Positions 32,361-41,954 of a stretch of DNA of 64,000 nt are shown piece by piece. A model generated the notes under the pieces. That model saw only the letters and a list, made by a program, of their open reading frames with translations, was not told the DNA's origin and did not search any database. The stretch covers positions 2,108,001-2,172,000 of the forward strand of contig NC_085854.1 in the NCBI RefSeq assembly GCF_020906515.1. Reading direction: 5' to 3'. The first letter of the stretch is position 1, and each line of letters opens with the position of its first letter. The translations under genes and the position numbers were made by a program. Origin of the DNA: Vanrija pseudolonga. Taxonomy: Eukaryota > Basidiomycota > Tremellomycetes > Trichosporonales > Trichosporonaceae.

Positions 32361-34341
32361 TGTCGCGGAAGGTGGGGGGCGTTGGGGGCAAGTAGTTGTA
32401 GAGAGGCAGCAATCAATCGTTCGTTCGAGATGTCGAGCGATGGGCCGATGGCGATGGGAGGGTCAAAGGCGATGCGATAGGAGCACGAAGCAGCCCGTCA
32501 GCACTGTCACGATCACTGGGGGCGCTGGTCGAGGCGTGGAGGATGCACTGCTAGTGGGGAGGCTACTGGGTCGTGTTGTTTGTGTGACTGGTCGAGCGAC
32601 TCATGGGCGCGCCAGGACACGAACGTGTGCGGCTGGGCTGTGGTCACAAGTGACGGGCGGCGACAATTCAGGTGGGCGCTGCGCTGCGGGAGGGGGGAAG
32701 ACTCTGGGCGTGCGTGCTTTGCAGCAAGCATAGAGATAGAGCTCGGGCGAGCATAAAGATGTGGGGAGGGGGCAGAGTCGACGTCGCCACGGAGGCATGG
32801 GGGCTCGCTATCGGAGCGCGCGTCACCAGCACAGGCGGCGGCGACATGCACGTCGTCACCGACTCTTTATGGGTGGGTGGAGTGGAGCGCGGCAGTGGAA
32901 ACGAGATAACCTAGGCTGCTGCTGCTGTCTGTTGTTGCTACTCACCCGGGTCGTCGTCTGTGGGGATGTTCTTGGGGACCTTTTCCGCCATGATGGGTTG
33001 CGTTGCGTTGCAGTTGTTGACGATGCGATGCGATGCGAGATGCAGCAAAGATGTGATGCACGTCGGTGTCTTTGTGGTTGGTGGTGGTGGTCTGTGGTCT
33101 GAGTCGCAAGCCGGCAGGCAGGCAGGCTCCTGGCAGGGGGTGGCTCGACGCTCAAAGCAGTAGGCCCAGCCAGGGAAACTTGAACCCTCAGAACTTGAAA
33201 ATCGCTGCCAGGACCCCACCTCCGACCCACCGCCGACTTTTGAAATCCCGACCTGGCAGCTGGGCCAGCGATTCAAATCCGGCCCCAGGTGTCACTTTGA
33301 TGCATACAAAAAGGACACTAGTTGGGATTCTCGGGCATCATCAAGTGTAGATATTGCTGCTACTGCCCATCGCGCGCGCGCTCGCTGCCGCTGCTGCTGC
33401 TGGGCGCCCCTCACACCTCACACGTGTCTTGTCTCGTCTTGCTGCACTCGCTCCTCCACGCGGCAAGTGCCCAACTCGCGCCTGCCCAGCCACGGCCCCC
33501 ACCTCCACCACTATTCAGCCAGTCTAATTCGGGCACCGCCGACAAGCGAGATGCGCGAGATGGCGCCGCGAAGCCGCTCGTCACCGACTACTCACTGCTA
33601 CTGCAGCAACTCACTGCCACCAGTCCGGGAATCACCTAGCCGCGGCATCGTGTAAACAATCCCAATGGCAACTAGTGCGCATGGGTGCAGCTTGGGTCGC
33701 TGCTATCGACTACAATCGCCCGGCGCCCGTTCCATCTCCGCGTAGAAGCCGAGCCCGGCGAGCGAGCCAACGAGCCACGAAGCCCACCGCGCGCGAGCAT
33801 GCGCGTTCTCACACTCTCATCTCTGACACGCCGAGTTGGGTACCTGGCTGGCGTACGCGACATCATCTCTCGGCCGTCGACGCGCGCGATCGCCGCTGGT
33901 GACGAAGCTGCTGCCTGCCGCGCAGCTTCCGGCGATAGAGCGTGCTTGGGGCGGGGCGACCACCTATCTCCCTCCCCAGCAAGCCGACTACACCGGAGGA
34001 CGCGCTCGCACGTCGTCGGCCCGGGAGTCGGCAGATGGTTCTGGTGCTGCTACGGTCGGCGGCACGCCGCATACATCGTGGAGAGGAAGCAGACTGCGAT
34101 ACCGCGATACCGCACATCTGACGCGTCGGCGAAATGCCGCATAATCCGCGCCGCTGCTGCGCCGACGTGGGGCGGTAGTCACTCACCCACGACAACGTCG
34201 CGGCAACAGCTCCGTCACTCCGCCTCGCATTCGGCTGACAGAGCAGACGCCGGAGCGGCGCCGGAGCTCGCGCCGAGGGCCCGGCTGGCCCCACACCCCC
34301 CTCCTGCCCATGGTGCGTCTTACACCGCCCCCGACACCTGC
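32361..34341. other. Gene-poor stretch between the Osh gene and tRNA-Ala
   Basis: About 2 kb. Just above the Osh start is a CT-rich minus-strand leader. At 32945-32991 (minus) an ATG opens a short frame (MAEKVPKNIPTDDDP) followed by a perfect GTGAGT donor, which may be an orphan first exon. Nothing else was supported. Confidence 0.45.
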
Positions 34342-34430
34342 GGGCGTGTAGCTCAGTTGGTAGAGCGTTTCATTCGCATGTTCGTCTGCGAGCCTTGAAA
34401 AGGTCTTTGGTTCGATTCCTAACTCGTCCA
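34342..34430 (+). tRNA. tRNA-Ala (CGC) with a 16-nt intron
   Basis: Acceptor GGGCGTG pairs with CTCGTCC, including the G3:U70 wobble that marks alanine tRNAs; discriminator A is at 34430. The D-arm is GCTC-AGTTGGTA-GAGC. The anticodon stem TTTCA/TGAAA (34368-34372, 34396-34400) holds TT-CGC-A with the anticodon at 34375-34377. A 16-base intron (34379-34394) lies one base after the anticodon. The T-arm TTTGG-TTCGATT-CCTAA is normal. A T5 run follows at 34438-34442. The sequence closely follows yeast tRNA-Ala at both ends. Confidence 0.95.
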
Positions 34431-34851
34431 GGTGTTCTTTTTCGGTGCGGCGGCCTCCTAGGGAGAGAGGGGGACGAGCGGAAGGCGGGGGAAGGGTGTA
34501 GGGACGAAGAGGGAAGGGTGAGGGATCGTGGCGCTCAGTGCCACTTTTGTCGATGGTCGCGGAACATGTGTGCTGCTGTGTACTGCTATGGCCGTGCCGC
34601 TGCATGACCCCTTGCCCCGTTACTTCCTCTGCGTGACTGCTGCGCTGTGCATTCACCTTGCTCCGTCGCCGCGTCGCGCGCCGGCCATTCACCGCGGTAT
34701 CATTGGCGCCGAGCGGGCCCTGTGGCACATCCCTTGCTGCCACACCCTACCCCCTGCCCTCGCCCTGCCACACACGTCCAACCCTGTAATCATGCATGGT
34801 ACAAGCCTATACAAACGATGCGACTCTGTAACCTGTCCCTCTCCCCCCCGT
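34431..34851. other. tRNA-Ala to DBT spacer
   Basis: This is the 3' flank of the tRNA and of the minus-strand E2 gene. No gene was seen. Confidence 0.5.
34438..34442 (+). terminator. Pol III T5 terminator of tRNA-Ala
   Basis: A run of five T starts eight bases after the tRNA-Ala discriminator base, the normal RNA polymerase III stop signal. Confidence 0.85.
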
Positions 34852-36678
34852 CTACACCTCGAGCCAGCGCCAAGGCTCCTCGACGTACCGCTTCCACGTC
34901 TCGGTGAACGAGATGAGCTCGGCGCCCTCGAGCACGCGGTGGTCGCCGCTCCAGCCGACCGTGCAGCGCAGGACGGCCTTGGGGCCGCCCTTGGCCACGC
35001 TCTCGGGGTCGAGCGTCCACACGCTCTGGCCCGCGCCGTCGCGCAGCGCCCACTCCATCTCCCATGCTGCGCGGCCGATGGCCGCGATGGCCACGCCGCC
35101 TCCAGGAGGCAGGACAGGCATAGCGCTGCGCGCCTCGCCCAGAGGACCGACAGACGACAGCGTGATGTTCGGCGCTGGGCCAGGCTTGGCGGGCGACGCG
35201 CGCAGCGTTGCAAGCGCGTCGTTGATCGCTGACACCGGGGCGGTGGGGTGAACGGGCGGCAGCGACGGCGTCAGGAGGCCCATCTTGGGGTCGGACACGG
35301 CGATGCCGATCGCAGCGTCGCGGGCCACCTCGAGCCAGCGGTCGCCGTCCGCGTTCTCCTTGACGCGAGCACGCATGATGGGGTGCTCCTCGAGCGCGAG
35401 CGACAGCGCCTTGACGAGGAAGGGCAGCACCGAGGTCTTGGTGCGCTCGGGCAGCGGCGCAGCGTTGATGAGCGAAGTGGGGATGTCGGACGCGACGTAG
35501 TTCTTGCTGGCGACCTCCTTGGCGTTGGCAGCCTTCATCAGGGGGAGGAGGTTGGTCAGGTCGAGCGAGTGGACGTAGCCGAAGTGCGGGACGTCACCCT
35601 GCGAGCCCATGGCGCGGTACATGACCTTGCGGGTACGGCCCATCTCCATGCGCTCGGTTTCCTGGCCGCGGTCGGCGGAGAGAGCGGCGGCACGGGGAGC
35701 GGCAGCCTTGGGCGCAGCGGCACGAGGAGAAGCCGCAGGGGCGGCAGCGGGGGCTTCAGCGGCAGCGAGCGCGCCCTCGACGTCCTCCTTCACGACGCGG
35801 TTGCTAGGTCCCGTGGGCTTGACGGTGGTGAGGTCGACGCCGAGGCGGTGGGCGAGCGCGCGGACAGCAGGGCTGGCCTTGACGATGCGCTTGGCGCCGT
35901 CGGCGCCGCCGGCGCGGCGTGCCTCGACAAAGTCGGGGACCTCACCGCGGGCCAGCGGCGCAGCAGGCAGGATGCTGGCCTCGCCCTCGAAGCGGACGGC
36001 TGTCTCGGCGTCGGCGAGCGGGTGCGGCCTGCCCTTGCGCTTGGCGGGCTCGCCATTGGCGGGAGCGGGGGCGGCGGCAGGTGCGGCCGGCGCAGGCGGG
36101 GGAGGTGGGGGCGCCGCAGCTGCCGGGGCCGGAGGGGGCGGGGGAGGGGCAGCTGCCTCGGGCTCGGGCGCGGGCTCACCACCCTCGGCGCCGTCTCCCA
36201 TGTCGATCTCGCACAGCGTCTGGCCGACCTTGACCACCGAGCCGGGCTCGGCATTCACCTTGGTGATGACGCCTGCGTGTGGCGACGTGATCTCGACGCT
36301 GGGTGGTGTGTCAGCCGAGCTTTCCTCCTTCCCCCAGCCGCCTCTAGCCACTCACACACTCTTGTCCGACTGCACCTCGCAGAGGTTGTCAAACGCGTCG
36401 ATGCGGTCGCCGACCTTGACGTCCCAGCGGATGATCTCGACCTCTGTGATGCCCTCGCCGATGTCGTGGAGGGTGAAGTGGAAGACTGGGGCGGGGCGGG
36501 ACGCGTGGAATGCGCGGGAGGGGGCGAGGCGCGACGACGACGAGGCCAGCGCGAGCGCGGGGGACGCTGATGATGAGCGGAGCGCGATCGGCGACGCCGC
36601 GCTGAGGAGGCGCGCGCGCGGGGCAACGGCCAGCGCGCGGCGGCCGGCGAGCATACGGGCTGCTGCGATGCGGGACAT
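34852..36678 (-). CDS. DBT: Branched-chain 2-oxoacid dehydrogenase E2 (dihydrolipoyl transacylase)
   Basis: This is the E2 core of the mitochondrial complex that degrades the ketoacids of Val, Leu and Ile. Two exons (36356-36678, 34852-36298) give 589 aa. An Arg/Ala-rich leader ([18 protein letters not shown]) precedes the lipoyl domain, with the lipoyl Lys106 in [11 protein letters not shown] split by the intron. A Pro/Ala linker leads to a peripheral-subunit-binding motif ([24 protein letters not shown]) and the catalytic domain ending [19 protein letters not shown]. The active-site His561 is kept, but HRxxDG reads HRVLEG, with Glu in place of the conserved Asp. [16 protein letters not shown] points to the BCKDH branch rather than PDH or KGDH. 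The gene is divergent from the aminotransferase. Confidence 0.9.
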
Positions 36679-37337
36679 GTTGATGAGAGGTGAGTTGTGC
36701 TGTGACAAAAGTTGCGATGCGAGCGAGGTTTACATGCGTGTGCTCGCAGTGGTGGTGACTAGTGGTGGTGGTTGTTTCTGGTCTTGTTGTACATGCTCCG
36801 TTGCCTGTCGTTGCCAGCTCCGGCCGGCTGGGCACCGCGAAACACAAAAGTGGCCCCACACGTTTCGGCTCTCGGCACCAGGCGGTCATGTGCGATGGGG
36901 GCAGGCATTCGGGCCGACGTAATCTCGCATGGTTGTCGCATGGTGACCATGTGGTGACTCCACGTCATTGTATCCCTTATCACTCGGGGCCCCCGACCTC
37001 GCTTAGCGACGTGGTCCCAGCGTCGGCGTCGTGGTTCGTTCGCTAGCGTTGATTGATGGGTGGCAGCCGTGTCGACGCCACTGAGCGCCACGGCGGCGGC
37101 GCCGGCCCACTCTATTTTCATGGTACAGTGGGTTAAGCGCCCCAAGCGCCGCCGGGTGTTGGCAGCTGGGAGTCAGCCGCCAATGGCGCCAGGCAGGCGG
37201 TCAGCGGCGGGTATCTGCGACAGGAGATGGTTGGCCGCTGCATGCCGATGCTGCTTGCACTCCCTGCCTGGCTGTGCCGCACTTCTCCCGGTGCTCCACA
37301 GCCATGCAAGCCAGCGTGTGACGCGCAGCATCCAAAA

Positions 37338-37383
37338 TACCCGTTGCTGCTGCCCTTGCCTGATTACCCGTTGCAAATACCCG
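37338..37383. promoter_or_regulatory. Repeated TACCCG elements
   Basis: TACCCGTTGC occurs at 37338-37347 and 37365-37374, and the core TACCCG again at 37378-37383. Direct repeats this close, about 270-310 bases upstream of the aminotransferase start, may be a transcription-factor site. The factor is unknown. Confidence 0.35.
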
Positions 37384-37609
37384 GCCAGTGTATCTGACCT
37401 TTCTTGGCCCAAATCTGACCTTTTGGTGTCGCGGCTCGTAATCTCTGGCCCGGCTCGACATCGTCCGCCCGTCACCCACGGCGCAACGCGCAACACCTCT
37501 GTATCCGACGCATAAGACCCAGAGCCCTTGCCTGCCTGCCTGATCCTGCCTTGTCTTGCCTTTTTCTCCAGTGCCAACGATCCAGACGACGACGCCGCCG
37601 CTCCAACGC

Positions 37610-37616
37610 TATAAAG
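37610..37616 (+). promoter_or_regulatory. TATA-like element of the aminotransferase gene
   Basis: TATAAAG lies only 30 bases before the first ATG (37646). If it works as a TATA box, transcripts would start at or after that ATG. Confidence 0.4.
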
Positions 37617-37645
37617 GACAGACCGACCCACTAGCCATCATCAGA

Positions 37646-39190
37646 ATGTTCGTCTCCCGTACCCTCCGCTCCGCTCGCCCCACTGTCCGTGGCCTCGCCT
37701 CCATCCACCCAGCCACCGCTACCCACAACACGCCCCCACCCCCGCCCGCAGCCATGCCTGTCGCCGACGCAAACCTCACCCAGCTCCTCACCGAGCAGCG
37801 CAAGCACGTCACGCCTGCCCTCTCGCGTCTCCATGACCACATCATTGTCAAGGGACAGGGCTCCAAGGTCTGGGACGAGACTGGCGCCGAGTTCATCGAC
37901 TTCAACGCCGGTATCGGAGTCACCAACCTCGGCCAGTGAGTAGTAGTAGCAGTAGTGACGTCGGCGGGCGTCTGGACTGGGAATCCAGCTGACATTCCTC
38001 CCTCCCCCAGCTCGCACCCTGCTGTCACTGCCGCCGTCATCCACCAGGCCCAGCAGGTGTCGCACGTCCAGTGCTCGATCGGCTTCTCGCTCCCCTACCT
38101 CCAGCTTGTCGAGGCGCTCCGCCCCATGATGCCCCACGAGTCGCTCGACACGTTCTTCTTCTGGAACTCGGGTTCCGAGGCCATTGAGATGGCTCTCAAG
38201 CTCGTCAAGCGTGCCACGAACCGCAACAATGTCATTGCCATGGTCGGCTCGTACCACGGCCGCACCCACGGCGCTTCGGGCATTACCCGCTCCAAGCCCA
38301 TCTACACCCAGCACACTGGCCCCACCATGAACGGCGTCTACGCCACCCCCTTCCCCTACTGGCACTCGCTTGGCGTTGACCCCTCGACCCCCGAGGACGA
38401 GCTCGTTCGCCTTGCCATCTACCAGCTCGAGCTCCTCATCAAGACCCAGACTGCTCCCACCGACGTTGCCGCGCTCTTCATTGAGCCCGTCATTGGCGAG
38501 GGTGGCTACGTCCCTGCCCCTGCCGCCTGGCTTAACTACCTCCGCGAGTTCTGCGACAAGCACGGCATCCTCCTTGTCCTCGACGAGGTGCAGTCGGGCT
38601 TCGGCCGTACCGGCAAGCTCTTCGCCGCTGAGCACGTCCCCGGCTTCAAGCCCGACGTCCTTGTCTTCGCCAAGGGCCTCGCCAACGGCTACCCCCTCTC
38701 GGGCGTTGCCTCGCGCAAGGAGCTCATGGAGAAGCAGGAGGTCGGCTCGATCGGTGGCACTTACGCCGGCAACGCCGTTGCCTGCGCTGCCGCCGTCGCC
38801 GTCGCCGAGGTCTTCAAGACCCAGCCCATCCTCGAGAACGTCAACGCTCGTTCCAAGGAGCTCTTTGACGCCCTCTACGCTATCCGCGACTCGCCCAAGA
38901 CTGGCCACCTCGTCGCCGACATCCGTGGCCAGGGTCTGATGGTCGCCGTCGAGTTCCGCACCGAGGCCGACCCCCTCACCACCAAGGGCCTCGCTGCCGG
39001 CACTGCCATCCCCAAGGACATTGGCAAGCGCATCCAGAAGAAGTGCCACGACAACGGCCTTCTCCTCCTCACCACGTCGTGCTTCGACACGATCCGCTTC
39101 ATCCCCCCTCTTGTCATCACCAAGGACGAGATGGCCCAGGCGCTCAAGATCTTCAACGCCGCCGTCGAGGAGGTCGCCCGCGAGGGTTAA
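37646..39190 (+). CDS. Class-III PLP aminotransferase (4-aminobutyrate aminotransferase-like), probably mitochondrial
   Basis: This is a PLP enzyme that moves amino groups from omega-amino acids such as GABA. Two exons (37646-37935, 38011-39190) give 489 aa. The N-terminus MFVSRTLRSARPTVRGLAS is a typical mitochondrial presequence. A second Met37 (MPVADANLTQLL) lies just before the conserved domain. Family landmarks are NAGIGVTNLGHSHP, FFFWNSGSEAIEMALKLVKRAT, SYHGRTHGASG, the PLP-phosphate loop ending in LVLDEVQSGFGRTG (Asp binds the pyridine N) and the Schiff-base Lys in VFAKGLANGYPLSGV. It resembles bacterial GabT-type proteins; the substrate is not proven by sequence. Codon bias is extreme, suggesting high expression. 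Confidence 0.88.
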
Positions 39191-39718
39191 ACAAAAGGAG
39201 GACATCGTATAGACTGGGCGCGGGGTCACTGGGCAGCAGGGTTCTCATAGCTTGTTTGTAGGATTGCATGTAGTGTACAAAGAACAGTAGCGGGGTGGAG
39301 GGCCAGATATTTTGACAGCATTTCTGGAGGTAGTTTTTGCTCGATTTCGCCGCAGTGCACGAGCTCAGCGGTCAGAGCGTGCAGCGGCTCTTGGCCGGCC
39401 CATGCTCACAAGCCATGCATCGAAGTGTGCGAGGTGAATGCTCATGCAGTATCGCTGCATCAAGGCCGTGAGAGACGACGCCGCTCCGCAACAACCAGTT
39501 CCTGCTTCCCCTCCGGCCCCGCTGCCGCCACGCGAATCGGTGCCACGTGCCACGCGATCACCCGACGACGGACGCCCTCAACTGCAATCATGTCGCGCCG
39601 GCGGTCGATCTGGAACAGCTGGTCGGTCAGCACCTGGTCTCTACCGTCGCCTACTTCTACTCCAACAGCGCAGCAGCCCTACTTTGCGACCCCGGCCGCA
39701 GCGACACACTACTACACG
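39191..39718. other. Aminotransferase / Laa2-like tandem spacer
   Basis: 528 bp between tandem genes. In-frame codons extend upstream of the chosen Laa2-like start but look non-coding. No separate gene was seen. Confidence 0.45.
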
Positions 39719-41295
39719 ATGGACGATGACCCGTGGGCCGACACGCCGGCGACGCCGCCCCGCGTCTCGGTGTCCAAGGATGGCGCGACGACGGGGAGCG
39801 ATCTGAGCACGGGCGCTGGCGCCAGCGCGGCGGTGAGCGCGCCGCTCGTCGAGGAAGAGGAGCATGAGCATGAGCATACCGACGAGGCCAAGCACCAGGA
39901 GATCGAGCACGATACATCACATACGACTGCGAATGAGGAGGCCGACGCGGCGCCAGTACACGAGGCCGCGGAGCACACCGAGCCAGAAGAGCCGCCAGAG
40001 CCAGCGCCAGCACCTCACGACGCCTTTGCCAGCGACGACCTCGACGCGGGCTTTGGCTCGGCATCAGCACCAGAACCAGACCCGTACGCCGCCGCACCAA
40101 CGCTTGCGCCGCCGCCCGCGGGCGGAGGGTTCGAGGACGACGGCTTCGATGACTTTGACGACTTTGACGCGCCGGCTGCGGCGGGGCCGAGCTCGGCGGC
40201 GTTCGACGCCGGCTTTGGCGACGACGACGGGTTTGGAGACTTTGGCGACGTGCAGGAGTTTGACGGCGGGTTCGTGGAGCCTGCTGCGCCGCCAGCGCCG
40301 GCGTTCGAGGCATGGGTGAGTCGCATGGAGCGAGATGTCGACGACGACGCGCTGACTCCCCTCCCCAGTCTGCTCTGTCCCTTCGTCCAGTCCCACCCCG
40401 CCGCGAGCTGCTAGAGCGCATCACGGCTGTTCTGTCCCCGCTCGCACCAGACGCCGACGCGTTCACTGACGAGCCGATGCGCGACGTCGACGAACTTCAC
40501 CAGGTGCTCGTTGCCGAGTCGAGGTGGGTTGCGGCAAGTGTCTCCCCAGCAGCTCCACTGACGCCCCGCCCCAGCCGTGTATCGTACGCCAAGCTCACGA
40601 CGGCGCCGATTCTCAAGCCGCTCGACTGGACGCGGTCCCGCGTGCGCCGCGACCACCTGATCTCGATGGGCGTGCCCGTCAACCTCGACGAGGTGGACTC
40701 GCACCGCCTTGCCGCGCTCCCGCCGCTGCACATCAGCACCAAGGGGCTGGGCGAGGTGCGCCGGTCGACGTCGCGCGAGCCGGCGAGCGCAGGCGGTAAC
40801 AACAACGGCAAGGGCAAGGCGCGGGATAGCTTTGGGGGCAGCGCGCCGGCGAGCGCCACGCCGCACACGAACGGCGACGCCGAGCGGAGCAAGTATGGGC
40901 TTGGGGAGCGGCCGATCGTCGACGTGCCCCGCGCCGAAGAGCTGTGCGGGCTCGACGAGGACGCGCTCAGCATCATGCCGCTTGCACGGCTGCGCGCGCT
41001 GCAGGACGAGCTCGAGCGGCACACGGCGGACGGGAGCGAGCTGCTGGCGTGGTTCCTCCAGCTCAAGGATGCGCAGAAGCAGGACTCGGATACTTAGTGA
41101 GTCGACAGGAAGGAACGCGGCTGACATCCTAGCAACGGCATGATCTCCGAGCTCATCGCCAACGCCGCCAAGGTCAAGCAGCCTGGCAGCGGCGGCGGCT
41201 TATTCCGCCGTGGGAGCGCGCGCTCCAGGCCAGCGAGCATGAGCGCGAGCGCTACGCCCCGGCGGGTTGCGTCGCCCGGCGTGTTCACAGGATAG
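39719..41295 (+). CDS. Acidic AP-1 accessory protein, Laa2-like (DUF5102)
   Basis: Yeast Laa2 helps recruit AP-1 clathrin adaptor via Laa1. Four exons: 39719-40315, 40369-40523, 40575-41096 and 41133-41295, giving 478 aa. The start MDDDPWADTP opens an acidic, disordered N-terminal half with several adaptor-ear-type motifs (DDGFDDFDDFD, DDDGFGDFG). The C-terminal half carries KPLDWTRSRVRRDHLISMGVPVNLDEV, the conserved core I associate with DUF5102/YBL010C. A helical end with AAKVKQPGSG follows. I chose the ATG at 39719 over upstream in-frame Mets because DDDPW starts are typical. The family call is from memory and moderate. Confidence 0.65.
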
Positions 41296-41954
41296 GGGGC
41301 TTGTATGCATTTTGTGGGTGTGTGGGCTGGGGGAAGGGGTTGGGTGAGGCGGAGACCTGGCAAAGAGGGGACGGAACCGTCCGCCGGTGGCATGGTGGCA
41401 TGGGAGAGGAGTCGACCAACAACGGCCAGCATGCGACCTTCGCTTCCGACAAACGTAGAGCATTCCTTTGTGCATGTCGACGATCGACGAGTCAGTTTGC
41501 TCCCAGTGCTCGTAGAAGCAAACTCGGTGACGGCGACGGCGGCATGTCAGGGTGCCGAACCGGCGGGCGGGCACCAGGGTGGCAGTGGGGGGCGATGCAG
41601 CGCGGTCGGCAACGACACTGGTTGGCTATCTGGCGGCGATGCCATGCCGTGCTGACTAGTAACTAGGAGCTGTTCTGCAATGCACAGCATGTGACCTGTT
41701 CCGCGCCGTTTGCTTGACTCGTTTTGCGGCCATCACTTTGTGTCCCGAGTCACAAATCGTCTGAACGATTGGGCGACGAGCACATCAATCGATCAATCGC
41801 GGGATCTCCTCGGATCCGCAGCTGACCGCAGGTTAGTCGACTTGGATGACTTTGCCACCCAAAAGTCACAACTTTTAAAGCGCCCATCAACCAACCCGCT
41901 CTTTCTCTTCTCTTCACCACCTCACCTCTCACCTCTCAACTTGCGCACACCGCA
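41296..41954. other. Laa2-like / ABC tandem spacer
   Basis: 659 bp, mostly promoter sequence of the ABC gene with a CT-rich run (CTTTCTCTTC, CACCTCACCTCTC) before its start. No gene was recognised. Confidence 0.5.

Larger units (their letters stand above)
36679..37645. other. Divergent DBT / aminotransferase promoter region
   Basis: 967 bp without a gene. It holds two direct copies of a 10-mer (TACCCGTTGC) plus a partial copy at 37338-37383, paired TCTGACCTTT elements near 37395-37425, and a TATA-like element at 37610-37616. Confidence 0.6.

Noticed and set aside
33266-33290. TTCAAATCC resembling a tRNA T-loop
   Set aside because: The flanking bases do not pair and no acceptor or anticodon stem can be drawn.
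28212-34341. A mobile element or gene cluster in the two gene-poor stretches around the Osh gene
   Set aside because: No terminal repeats, target-site duplications, transposase or polymerase motifs were found; the sequence looks like ordinary intergenic DNA.
37631-39229. A 532-codon antisense frame over the aminotransferase gene
   Set aside because: Same codon-bias effect; the sense strand encodes a complete conserved enzyme.
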